Below the pieces are notes generated by a model. The model was not told the origin of the DNA, ran no database searches, and worked only from the letters and a program-made list of their open reading frames with translations. From positions 248,001 to 312,000 of the forward strand of contig NZ_JBPWOA010000026.1 of assembly GCF_051781005.1 (NCBI RefSeq): 64,000 nt of DNA. The letters are read 5' to 3'. Source of the DNA: Anabaena sp051781005. GTDB lineage: Bacteria > Cyanobacteriota > Cyanobacteriia > Cyanobacteriales > Nostocaceae. The position numbers and the translations under genes were made by a program. Shown in pieces: positions 17,493-25,020 of this stretch; positions within the stretch are counted from its first letter, which is position 1; each line of letters opens with the position of its first letter.

Positions 17493-17544
17493 CCTGGGCG
17501 TTAGAGATCACCTTTTCATATACACTACCCCGAACAGCGATCGC
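17493..17544 (-). repeat. Stray 52-bp copy of internal glmS sequence
   Basis: This stretch matches glmS positions 18853-18904 at 50 of 52 bases and in the same orientation; on the minus strand it still spells AIAVRGSVYEKVISNAQ. It lies in a 305-base gap between the GHKL cassette and the DUF2887 gene, with no other glmS sequence around it. Two further GCGATCGC sites lie close by (17403-17410 and 17571-17578). The rest of the gap holds the small leader ORF and no other gene. Confidence 0.85.
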
Positions 17545-17593
17545 TTCACACTTCGAGTTGATTGAAAAAAGCGATCGCACTCTGCACACAAAT

Positions 17594-18487
17594 CTACTTC
17601 TCAGCAGTAGTTCCCAAATTTTCCAGCAAAACAACTAAATCATCTAAATTAGAAAAATCTAACAACACCTCAGCTAAAGCTTCCAATTGTTCTAGAGATA
17701 ACTTCTCAATTTGCATTTTTAGCTGACTAGGAACTTCCCCAAATTTTTTAGATAATAACCGCAGAATAAGATTTACTTCTCCCTCCTGTCTACCTTCTTG
17801 TCTGCCTTCTTCTCTACCTATTTCTGTCGCTTCTTCTCTTAGTTCTTGATATAAGCGAGTTTGCTCAAAAGTTATACCTAACATTGCTTCTATCTCCACA
17901 CGACTTAAACGAGTAAACCGATAAGACATAATCGTGGTAATTATTTCCATTATTGCACGACTAGCTGCCGGTTCTTGTAACTCCTGCTGACAACGGTTGA
18001 CTAAATACCGCGCTGCTGCTGGTGCTTTGTCTTGGTTTAGAGTAGTCAATACCAATAAACTCACATCAAGGGGTAATTGCTCAATTTCTCCCAACTCATC
18101 CAAATATACTCGATGTACTTGTTCCGAACTCAAAAGTGCGCGATAGGGGTGAATATCCCCTTGTTCCATACTCCGAGTTGGATAAATTAACACAGCTTGC
18201 CAATCTTGAAAACGCTCTCTATTTCTGTAAAAATAGAGAAATAACTCCCCAAATAACCGCTCATACAGTCGCTCATCTCTTTGAAACTGCACCTCACAGA
18301 AATAAACCACCCCTGGTATTTCCGTTTCTGGTGGCAAAAACACCCCATCAATTTCAAACTTTGGCTCTTTCACCGCTACCGAATCGAAGCGATAATTAGC
18401 CGCATTGGCTGGGGCATTTTCCAATAATTCAAAAAGTAGTGTTGGATATTTTTGAAATAAATAATAAAAAATTGAGTCCCGCCGCAT
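17594..18487 (-). CDS. DUF2887/DUF4351 Rpn-like nuclease-fold protein
   Basis: A 297-residue protein starting MRRDSIFYYLFQKYP, the usual DUF2887 opening. Residues 40-75 show a PD-(D/E)XK-like core: FEIDGVFLPP, then VVYFCEVQFQRD (Asp, then Glu-x-Gln). Next come YLYFYRNRERFQDWQAVLIYP and YLDELGEIEQLPL segments typical of this family. A charged EGRQEGRQEGE repeat links to a DUF4351-type tail (LSLEQLEALAEVLLDFSNLDDL), closely similar to that of the gene at 3068-4033. Such genes are multicopy and transposase- or recombination-associated in cyanobacteria; the activity is inferred. It lies 141 bases from glmS, on the side where Tn7-like elements insert. Confidence 0.7.
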   Translation of the reverse strand: MRRDSIFYYLFQKYPTLLFELLENAPANAANYRFDSVAVKEPKFEIDGVFLPPETEIPGVVYFCEVQFQRDERLYERLFGELFLYFYRNRERFQDWQAVLIYPTRSMEQGDIHPYRALLSSEQVHRVYLDELGEIEQLPLDVSLLVLTTLNQDKAPAAARYLVNRCQQELQEPAASRAIMEIITTIMSYRFTRLSRVEIEAMLGITFEQTRLYQELREEATEIGREEGRQEGRQEGEVNLILRLLSKKFGEVPSQLKMQIEKLSLEQLEALAEVLLDFSNLDDLVVLLENLGTTAEK

Positions 18488-18628
18488 ATAATCTAATTAA
18501 TCCTAACTACAAAAAATTCTCCTGTGGATGATTATTACACACACCCATAGGAGAAATTATACAAGTTTTTTATTTATTTCCTAACTTTTTTATTCCTCCA
18601 CAATTTTTATTTTCCCACAAATATTAAG

Positions 18629-20524
18629 TTATTCAACTGTTACCGATTTTGCTAAATTTCTCGGCTGATCTACATCCAAACCTCGTCGTGCTGCAATGTG
18701 ATAAGCTAACAATTGCAACGGTATAACTGTGAGAATGGGTGAAAGGATTTCCTCAACCTCTGCAACAGGAATTAAATCATTAAATATCTCCCCTGCTTCC
18801 CCATCTTTGACAGAACTAACACCAATTAACCGGGAATCACGAGCTTTTGCTTCCTGGGCGTTAGAGATCACTTTTTCATATACACTACCCCGAACTGCGA
18901 TCGCAACTACAGGGACTTTCGCATCTAATAAAGCAATGGGGCCATGCTTCATTTCCCCAGCCGGATATCCTTCAGCATGAATATAGCTAATCTCTTTTAA
19001 CTTCAAAGCCCCTTCTAACGCAATGGGGAAATTAATTCCTCTGCCAATAAAGATAAAATCCTTCGTTTCCGCAAAGTCATGTACTAATTGCTCAATATAA
19101 CGTTCTTGAGTTTCTAAAATCGCTTCAATTTCCCCTGGTAGCTGGCGTAAACCTGTGAGAATTTCCTCAAATCTTTCCACAGTAATCTCATGGCGACGAT
19201 AAGCTATATCTAAAGCCAAAGCATAAAACGCCATCAATTGAGCAATAAAAGTCTTTGTCGCAGCAACACCAATTTCAATTCCCCCATGAGTATTGATGAT
19301 ATTTGCAACCATGTTGCCCAAAGTACTTTCTGGACGATTAGTTATTCCTAAAAGTCGCGCTTGATACTTGCTTTCTTTGCCCTGACGACGTTCTTTTTCC
19401 ATTGCTAAAGCTGCTAAAGTATCAGCAGTCTCCCCCGATTGTGTAACACCAATAGTCAGAGTATTAGCAGTTAACGGGGATGGTGAATAGCGAAACTCAG
19501 AAGCATATTGTACCTGGGTGGGAATTCCCGCTAATTGTTCTAACAAGTATTTACCGACTAAAGCAGCGTGCCAGCTTGTACCACAGGCAACAACTTGAAT
19601 TTGTTCTAAGTCTGCGTAAAAATCATCAGCTAAACCTAGTCTCACCGGTGATTGTGCAGTTGAGTTGCCATTCAATTCCGTTGGGAAATAAGCTTCTAAA
19701 CAATCCCTCACTACCCCCGGTTGCTCATAGATTTCTTTGAGCATAAAATGCTTGAATCCCTGTTTTTCCACCATGATGGGATTCCAGTTGATGGTGCGGG
19801 GATGCTTTTTCAAGCGATGTCCAGCAAAGTTATAAACCTCCACCCCCAAAGGAGTCAAACGAGCAATTTCGCCGTTTTCTAGGGGCAACACAGCGCGGGT
19901 ATAGGGAACAATTGCCGGGGTGTCAGAAGCACAGAAAAACTCACCTTGACCAAAACCAATAACTAAAGGTGCTTGTTGCCGGACTACAATCAATTCATCG
20001 GGGTAGTCAGCAGAAATCGCCGCAATAGCATAAGCCCCCTCCAACTTACTCACCGCTTCCCGCACCGCGTCTAAAAAAACCGAAGGGGAAGGAGAATTTT
20101 GATCACAATGCTTTAAACACTCAGCAATTAAATGAGGTATTACCTCTGTATCTGTTTCTGAACGAAATTCATGTCCTAATGCTTTTAATTGTTCCCGTAA
20201 CTCGCGGTAATTCTCAATAATGCCATTCTGCACCACCGCCACCCGCAGTGCTGTATCCATGTGAGGATGGGCATTATGTTCTTCTGGTTTACCATGAGTT
20301 GCCCAGCGAGTGTGACCAATACCAATTTGAGCAGGATTTTCTATTTGTTCCAGTTTAGAACGCAAATTCAGCAGCTTACCTTTAGCCCGTACACAGTGAA
20401 CGTCACCTTCCCAAATTGTGGCAATTCCTGCCGAGTCATAACCTCTATATTCTAATTTTTCTAGTCCAGCCAATAAAATATCTGTTGCCGCTTGAGTTCC
20501 TATATATCCAACAATTCCACACAT
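18629..20524 (-). CDS. glmS: Glutamine--fructose-6-phosphate aminotransferase
   Basis: GlmS makes glucosamine-6-phosphate from fructose-6-phosphate and glutamine, the entry to peptidoglycan and amino-sugar synthesis. The 631-residue protein has the N-terminal glutaminase domain with catalytic Cys2 (MCGIVGYIG), GIGHTRWATHG and VQNGIIENY. Two SIS isomerase domains follow, with ACGTSWHAALVGKY, VTQSGETADT and EISYIHAEGYPAGEMKHGP. It ends LAKSVTVE, the conserved C-terminus recognised by Tn7-type TnsD in other bacteria. No glmS ribozyme is evident upstream. A 52-bp piece of this gene is duplicated about 1.3 kb downstream. Confidence 0.97.
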   Translation of the reverse strand: MCGIVGYIGTQAATDILLAGLEKLEYRGYDSAGIATIWEGDVHCVRAKGKLLNLRSKLEQIENPAQIGIGHTRWATHGKPEEHNAHPHMDTALRVAVVQNGIIENYRELREQLKALGHEFRSETDTEVIPHLIAECLKHCDQNSPSPSVFLDAVREAVSKLEGAYAIAAISADYPDELIVVRQQAPLVIGFGQGEFFCASDTPAIVPYTRAVLPLENGEIARLTPLGVEVYNFAGHRLKKHPRTINWNPIMVEKQGFKHFMLKEIYEQPGVVRDCLEAYFPTELNGNSTAQSPVRLGLADDFYADLEQIQVVACGTSWHAALVGKYLLEQLAGIPTQVQYASEFRYSPSPLTANTLTIGVTQSGETADTLAALAMEKERRQGKESKYQARLLGITNRPESTLGNMVANIINTHGGIEIGVAATKTFIAQLMAFYALALDIAYRRHEITVERFEEILTGLRQLPGEIEAILETQERYIEQLVHDFAETKDFIFIGRGINFPIALEGALKLKEISYIHAEGYPAGEMKHGPIALLDAKVPVVAIAVRGSVYEKVISNAQEAKARDSRLIGVSSVKDGEAGEIFNDLIPVAEVEEILSPILTVIPLQLLAYHIAARRGLDVDQPRNLAKSVTVE

Positions 20525-20945
20525 TTTTTATACCACTGGTTATCAGTTACTCTCGATTTAATTCCCTTCTAAGAAGGTCTAATGCTTTAGCAATGGGTTT
20601 AAATATCTCACTATCGGCTAAACAACTATTTGCTGTTCATTGAAATTTAATAAATGATACTTGCCATCACAGAATGGTTATTTTAGCAAATAAAAAATAA
20701 AAAGGAGCAAGTTGCTCCCATTATCACTAGGTTGTGTTATGGATTTTGGAATTTTACTCTAAAAAAACAACTTTGTCGGGCAGAAATGCCGACCTCAAAG
20801 CTTAAAGACATTTGCTATGCAGATAATTGAAAAAAATTAGGGTGCTGAGTGCTGAGAGAAGAATCAAGAATGCTTTTAGATAATTTGCTTCTTGTTTCTC
20901 CTTTACTCAGTCCTCAGCACTAAATTACTGAGTTTTTTAAAATCC
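20525..20945. other. Intergenic region with several hairpins
   Basis: About 420 bases between glmS and psaC. It contains a small hairpin at about 20703-20717 (GGAGCA / TGCTCC, three-base loop), another at 20773-20791 (GTCGGGCA / TGCCGAC), and a longer imperfect inverted repeat at about 20840-20923 with ends GTGCTGAGTGCTGAG and CTCAGTCCTCAGCAC. The last looks like a short mobile or repeat element immediately downstream of psaC and could also end its transcript. No coding frame is supportable. Confidence 0.5.
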
Positions 20946-21191
20946 TCAGTATGCTAAACCCATACTGCGAGTTGTTTCAGCGCCTAGATAAACCCGGATG
21001 CTCAAAAAGTCGGTGGGGCAAGCAGTTTCGCAACGCTTGCAGCCTACGCAGTCTTCTGTGCGGGGTGAAGAGGCGATTTGAGAGGCTTTACAGCCATCCC
21101 AAGGAACCATCTCTAGTACGTCTGTGGGACAAGCGCGGACGCATTGGGTGCAGCCGATGCAGGTATCGTAGATTTTTACGGTATGAGACAT
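20946..21191 (-). CDS. psaC: Photosystem I iron-sulfur subunit VII
   Basis: PsaC carries the two terminal 4Fe-4S centres FA and FB of photosystem I on the stromal/cytoplasmic side and passes electrons to ferredoxin. The 81-residue protein is full length (MSHTVKIYDTC start, GLAY end). It contains both ferredoxin motifs, CIGCTQCVRACP and CVGCKRCETACP. An overlapping plus-strand frame (20951-21250) is a shadow of this conserved gene. The nearly 970 bases upstream carry its promoter and a repeat region. It appears to be transcribed alone. Confidence 0.98.
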   Translation of the reverse strand: MSHTVKIYDTCIGCTQCVRACPTDVLEMVPWDGCKASQIASSPRTEDCVGCKRCETACPTDFLSIRVYLGAETTRSMGLAY

Positions 21192-21724
21192 GGAAAAAAC
21201 TGCTCCTTTCGAGTGTTCTTCTCTGCGAAGGAATCATAATCAAGGCATAGTTTACCGCAGGGCTTGATAGCCTGTAAGTAAAAGGCTACATAACTTTAAA
21301 CATTGTAATAAGCTCTCTGAACAATTTATCTGTCAATATCGCTCCTATTCAGCTTTAATCAGCAACATGGCTATCAAGTGTTTACCCGAATGACTCAATT
21401 CTCTAAACCGCTGATTGTAAAGATGTGTAAATTTGCAGCCCGGCTTTTGGGGTTATCTATAGTACCTATCAGTTAGCAGCTAGGCTAGGCTAAACTTTTG
21501 ACTGGTTGTGACGAAATGTTAACTATTTAGCGACGGTTTTCAGATATGTGATGATCATAGCTTGTCGTTTCTGTTCAAGACAAGTAGATTTGCATTAATA
21601 TCCATATTAGTACAATAAGACAAGAACATATGTAGCTGTGTAAAGCTATTTTGGGTATACCTACGCTTAGAGCAATAACGTAACACACTCTACAAATACT
21701 TATATTTTTTCAAAATTCAAATAC
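21192..21724. other. psaC upstream region, no gene seen
   Basis: AT-rich sequence with no supportable coding frame. It should include the psaC promoter and 5' leader, but I cannot identify a convincing promoter or regulator site by eye. From 21725 onward the gap is filled by repeat elements. Confidence 0.4.
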
Positions 21725-21927
21725 TATAGGACTTACGCACTGTAAAAACTGCACATGATATGTATGAAGGAAATTGCCTAGTTTCAAGCTTTTGGCATCG
21801 CATATTAGTGCGGTGCGTCAGATAGAGAAAATCTGTTGTGTGCTAAGTTATCAGGTCTGACGCACCCTACAAGAGATAAAATCCATAATCCATATTTGAT
21901 AGATTTTATCAATGCGTAAGTCCTATA
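21725..21927. repeat. MITE-like element, 15-bp GGACTTACGCA ends
   Basis: TATAGGACTTACGCA (21725-21739) is perfectly inverted as TGCGTAAGTCCTATA (21913-21927), bounding about 203 bp with no coding potential. The interior has a nested pair, GTGCGGTGCGTCAGA and TCTGACGCACC. The TA at each outer edge would fit a TA target duplication of IS630-type elements. Elements with related ends lie at 31010-31120 and 55412-55512, with a half copy at 11790-11862. Confidence 0.75.
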
Positions 21928-21950
21928 CTATACTAAAAACGGTTTAAAAA

Positions 21951-22038
21951 TGTCATTCTGAACGAAGTGAAGAATCTCCGAGATACTTCTCTACGAGACG
22001 CTCCGCGAACGCTGCACTACGTTACGCTCAGTATGACA
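21951..22038. repeat. TGTCATTCTGA-type interspersed repeat
   Basis: TGTCATTCTGA at the left and TCAGTATGACA at the right form imperfect inverted ends. The interior carries GAACGAAGTGAAGAATC and ACGAGACGCT blocks. It is a second copy of the element at 8440-8517. Confidence 0.65.
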
Positions 22039-22135
22039 TAAGTTCAGGTTTTACCCTTTTGCAGTATAAAAGTGTCATTATGATAGCGCAGCATGGCGTA
22101 TGACATAAGTTCAGATTTCACCCTTTTGCAGTATA
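22031..22135. repeat. Direct duplication upstream of gdpD
   Basis: A 38-base segment at 22031-22068 (GTATGACATAAGTTCAGG ... TTTTGCAGTATA) is repeated at 22098-22135 with two differences. Its beginning coincides with the right end of the repeat element at 21951-22038. The second copy ends 22 bases before the gdpD start, so gdpD may have acquired its leader or promoter from repeat DNA. Confidence 0.75.
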
Positions 22136-22157
22136 TTTGTATATAACCATTAAGAAT

Positions 22158-23138
22158 ATGGCTAAAACATTCACAAACCAAAGTCCTATTATCATTGCTC
22201 ACCGTGGTGCAAGTGGCTACCGTCCTGAACATACTTTAGCTGCTTATGAATTAGCAATTGATTTAGGTACTGACTATATTGAACCAGATTTAGTAATTAC
22301 CAAAGATGGTATTTTGATTGCTCGTCATGAAAATGAAATTTCCGAAACTACTGATGTTGCTATTCATGCAGAATTTACTCACCTGAAAACTACTAAAATA
22401 ATTGATGGTGAAGTTAAAATAGGTTGGTTTACAGAAGATTTTACTTTGGCGGAATTAAAAACATTAACAGCTAAAGAACGTATTCCTCAAATTCGTCCTC
22501 AAAACATAGCATATAATGGAATTTTTACGATTCCTACTCTAAATGAAATTATTGATTTAGCAAAACGCAAAAGTTTGGAAATAGGTCGAATGATTGGAAT
22601 TTACCCAGAAACGAAACATCCAACTTACTTTAAATCAATTGGTTTACCATTAGAAGATAAGTTACTCACAGCTTTACACAAAATTAATTTACCTATATTT
22701 ATTCAATCATTTGAAGTTGGTAATCTGCAAGAATTATCTAAAAAAACAGATTTACCTTTAGTACAATTAATTAATGATTCTGGAAAACCTTATGATTTTG
22801 TAGTTAATGGTGATCATCGCACATATCAATATTTAGTAAATCCAACAGAGTTAATAGAAATTGCTAAATATGCACAAGCGATAGGAGTAAATAAAAATTT
22901 AGTAGTTCCCAAAGATAGCAATGGTAAATTACTATCTCCGACATCCTTAGTTAATGATGCACATCAAACTGGTTTACAAGTTCATGTTTGGACATTCCGC
23001 AATGAAAATTTGTTCTTACCTTTAGATTTTCAAGAAAATCCCCAAGATGAATATCAACTATTTTTTGACTTAGGTATAGATGGTGTTTTCAGTGACTTTA
23101 CAGATACTGCTGTCTCTGCGAGAAATTTCCTTAGTTAA
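22158..23138 (+). CDS. Glycerophosphodiester phosphodiesterase
   Basis: A 326-residue GDPD-family enzyme that would hydrolyse glycerophosphodiesters to glycerol-3-phosphate and an alcohol. It shows the catalytic opening IIIAHRGASGYRPEHTLAAY (the His and Arg of HR and the Glu of PEHT), followed by DYIEPDLVITKDG and ARHENEI, which supply the metal ligands and second catalytic His. The C-terminal QVHVWTFRNE and IDGVFSDFTDTA segments are also typical. I see no signal peptide from ATG 22158; the frame extends to a TTG at 22137, which I reject. Long substrate-loop insertions suggest the periplasmic-type GlpQ branch, but the location is uncertain. Confidence 0.88.
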   Translation: MAKTFTNQSPIIIAHRGASGYRPEHTLAAYELAIDLGTDYIEPDLVITKDGILIARHENEISETTDVAIHAEFTHLKTTKIIDGEVKIGWFTEDFTLAELKTLTAKERIPQIRPQNIAYNGIFTIPTLNEIIDLAKRKSLEIGRMIGIYPETKHPTYFKSIGLPLEDKLLTALHKINLPIFIQSFEVGNLQELSKKTDLPLVQLINDSGKPYDFVVNGDHRTYQYLVNPTELIEIAKYAQAIGVNKNLVVPKDSNGKLLSPTSLVNDAHQTGLQVHVWTFRNENLFLPLDFQENPQDEYQLFFDLGIDGVFSDFTDTAVSARNFLS

Positions 23139-23301
23139 TGCCACCGTTGGGTTGGTCGTATTAGATGATTTGGGCTTCTGCTAGTTGTCCGGTAGGGAGG
23201 TCGGTTATTTAGAAGGTGATGTTAAAGGTGGGGTTGAAAAGGGTTTGCTAGAGATTGAGTGAGTTATCTTTGAATGTGTGAATTGATGCAGGAGTTGAGG
23301 T

Positions 23302-23892
23302 ATGAAAATAACTGTCGAGGAATTGCTTCAACGGTATGCTGCTGGGGAGCGAGATTTTAGAAGCACTACCCTCAAGGGGATTGATTTGAGTGGAGCTAAT
23401 TTGCCCGGAATTAACTTGAATCAAGCTAATTTGGCTGAGTCCAACCTGAGTAGGGCTAATTTGTCTGGAGCCAAATTGAGGGACGCTAGGCTTCATCGAG
23501 TTAACTTGGAAGGGGCTAACTTGTCCAAAACTGATTTGACTTCTGTTGTTTCTGAGGAAGCCAACTGGAGAGGAGTCAATTTGGATGGTGCTTTCTTGCA
23601 AGTAACTAGCCTTTTCTCTGTTGATCTGGAAGGAGCTACTTTCCGAGGCGCTGAGATGAGTAATGCCCTCTTTGATCGCTGCAATATGAGAAACGTCAAC
23701 TTGGAAGGAGCCGCTTGGGATATGCTTGATGTCGGAGGGCTGTTTGACGTTGATTTGACTGGGGCTATCGGGGAGCTTGACCTTGGCGATTTCATTGGAG
23801 TTGGTATTATTTTGCCCAATGGAGAGTTCCTCGAAGCCACTTGGGAGTTCATTGACCGAAAGTGGAGTAGAGAGAAAAGTGATGAAAATTGA
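23302..23892 (+). CDS. Pentapeptide-repeat protein
   Basis: A 196-residue soluble protein. After a short helical start (MKITVEELLQRYAAGERDF), residues 20-150 are tandem A(N/D)LxG/A pentapeptides such as LSGANLPGINLNQANLAES, predicted to form a quadrilateral beta helix. The C-terminus (IGVGIILPNGEFLEATW) is a short non-repeat cap. This helical cap followed by repeats is common among cyanobacterial pentapeptide proteins of unknown role. The start is well supported by GGAG and GAGG ahead of ATG 23302. Opposite-strand frames here are repeat shadows. Confidence 0.85.
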   Translation: MKITVEELLQRYAAGERDFRSTTLKGIDLSGANLPGINLNQANLAESNLSRANLSGAKLRDARLHRVNLEGANLSKTDLTSVVSEEANWRGVNLDGAFLQVTSLFSVDLEGATFRGAEMSNALFDRCNMRNVNLEGAAWDMLDVGGLFDVDLTGAIGELDLGDFIGVGIILPNGEFLEATWEFIDRKWSREKSDEN

Positions 23893-23900
23893 GTTTCAGT

Positions 23901-23948
23901 GCGATAGCTTCGCTCGCCGCAGGCATCGCGTAAGCGCTGACTTGTCAG
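23901..23948. repeat. 48-bp HIP1-derived repeat, copy 1
   Basis: This sequence (CGCAGGCATCGCG ... CTGACTTGTCAG) matches 24756-24803 at 42 of 48 bases in the same orientation. The two copies bracket the toxin-antitoxin pair. The string TCCGCAGGCATCGCACC recurs again at 23960-23976. Confidence 0.7.
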
Positions 23949-24066
23949 TTCGCTACACTCTCCGCAGGCATCGCACCAGCGATGTTTCTTTGGATACTAG
24001 AAAGTATTTTTCAGTTCCCTGATCTTATAGGTTCGGTTGAAATATAAAACTCAATATCAATCCAGA

Positions 24067-24480
24067 TTATTCCATCTCTAAAAACTGTCTAACTGTAACA
24101 ATAGAAATTCCATTAAAAGGATTCAGAATTAATAAATCTTGATCTCCACTCACGATTAATTTTGCATCGCCATTAACAGCTAACTCTAAAAATTTATCAT
24201 CTTTAGCATCTCGACAAGCAACAATAGTCTTGCTAATTTCAATAAAATTAACTGATTCAGCCAACCAACCTAGAAATAAATCTCTCTCAATTGCAGTAAC
24301 ATACTTCTCAAACTTTGGTCTTGTCAAAACCTTTGTTATTTCTTACTAAATGAATTGAGACATCAAAATAGTTCCTTGATGCCGAGCTTTATCTAAGGCT
24401 TGACGCGGTTGACTATTTTTGAAAAGCAAAGCAATAACAACAATATTGGTATCCAACACATAGTTAGGGGGAGTCTTCAT
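24067..24480 (-). pseudogene. PIN-domain toxin interrupted by two in-frame stops
   Basis: Reading from ATG 24480 gives MKTPPNYVLDTNIVVIALLF, the classic PIN start with the first acidic residue in VLDTN. After codon 44 (ending MSQFI) come two consecutive stops, TAG (24346-24348) and TAA (24343-24345). The same frame then continues EITKVLTRPKFEKYV, AACRD-like VACRDAKDDKFLELA and IVSGDQDLL, the rest of a COG1569-type PIN ribonuclease. The reading frame is intact on both sides, so this is nonsense disruption rather than a frameshift. The start overlaps the 3' end of the antitoxin gene by 17 bases, the standard antitoxin-toxin layout. Expression of the 86-residue C-terminal part from TTG 24327 is possible but would lack the first catalytic Asp. 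Confidence 0.82.
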
Positions 24481-24709
24481 TTAGAATCGTCTCCAAAATT
24501 TCTGGTGTCAAGCCTCTGGAAACTGCTCTATCACTAATTTTATCCATCAATTTACCGAGAAAATCAACTTCTTCATTCATCTCCTCTCTTAAAAATACAC
24601 TAACCAGTGTTGCCAGAGATTGCTTTTTACGTTCTGTTGCTTTTTGATAGGCTTGAGCAACGTTAGGACTAACTTTAATTGTGATCTCTTCGCTAATTTG
24701 CATAGTCAA
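24464..24709 (-). CDS. Antitoxin of the PIN toxin pair
   Basis: An 81-residue protein, MTMQISEEITIKVSPNVAQAY at the start, followed by a helical region (KKQSLATLVSVFLREEM) and a C-terminal segment likely to contact the toxin. The beginning resembles small cyanobacterial antitoxins partnered with COG1569 PIN proteins; a DNA-binding role as autorepressor is typical but inferred. The stop overlaps the toxin start by 17 bases. With the toxin gene broken, it may now be an orphan antitoxin. Both genes sit between two 48-bp direct repeats. Confidence 0.65.
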   Translation of the reverse strand: MTMQISEEITIKVSPNVAQAYQKATERKKQSLATLVSVFLREEMNEEVDFLGKLMDKISDRAVSRGLTPEILETILNEDSP

Positions 24710-25020
24710 AACCTGTTAATAGTATTTGTTATTATATCGGAATAAAGAGGATGGTGCGATCGCTACGCTCGCAGCAGGCATCGCACAAGCCCTGACTTGT
24801 CAGTGGAATCACAATTCCTCGTAGCGTGGGTTGTTCGCGTTAGCGTTGCGGAGCAATGGAACAAAAGCCAACATCAATCAACTATAGTTAACTGTAAAAA
24901 TAATTGTACATCATCAACATCCGCCTCAATTATTGATGAATGTGTGAATTAGATATTAGATTTTATGACATTTAATTTTTATATTATACAATCAAGCTGC
25001 ACAATAATTACCTCAAAAAA
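24710..25020. other. Gap with second 48-bp repeat copy
   Basis: A 311-base gap between the antitoxin and chrA start. It carries the second HIP1-derived repeat at 24756-24803, followed by a GC-richer patch (GTAGCGTGGG ... GCGTTGCGGAGCAATGG) that resembles other dispersed repeats. It then continues as AT-rich sequence that should hold divergent promoters. No gene is seen. Confidence 0.6.

Noticed and set aside
17493..17544. TnsD binding site duplicate (attTn7)
   Set aside because: The copied glmS piece lies about 225-275 bases from the glmS stop, not in the terminal codons that TnsD reads, so it is not itself an attTn7 copy.
20525..20660. glmS ribozyme upstream of glmS
   Set aside because: The sequence is short and AT-rich, and I find no ribozyme core; such ribozymes are mainly known from Firmicutes.
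20951..21250. Plus-strand ORF over psaC
   Set aside because: It is a Cys/Arg-rich shadow of the highly conserved psaC gene in another frame.
23248..23852. Minus-strand ORFs over the pentapeptide gene
   Set aside because: Their repetitive Ser/Ile/Leu-rich products are complements of the pentapeptide repeats.
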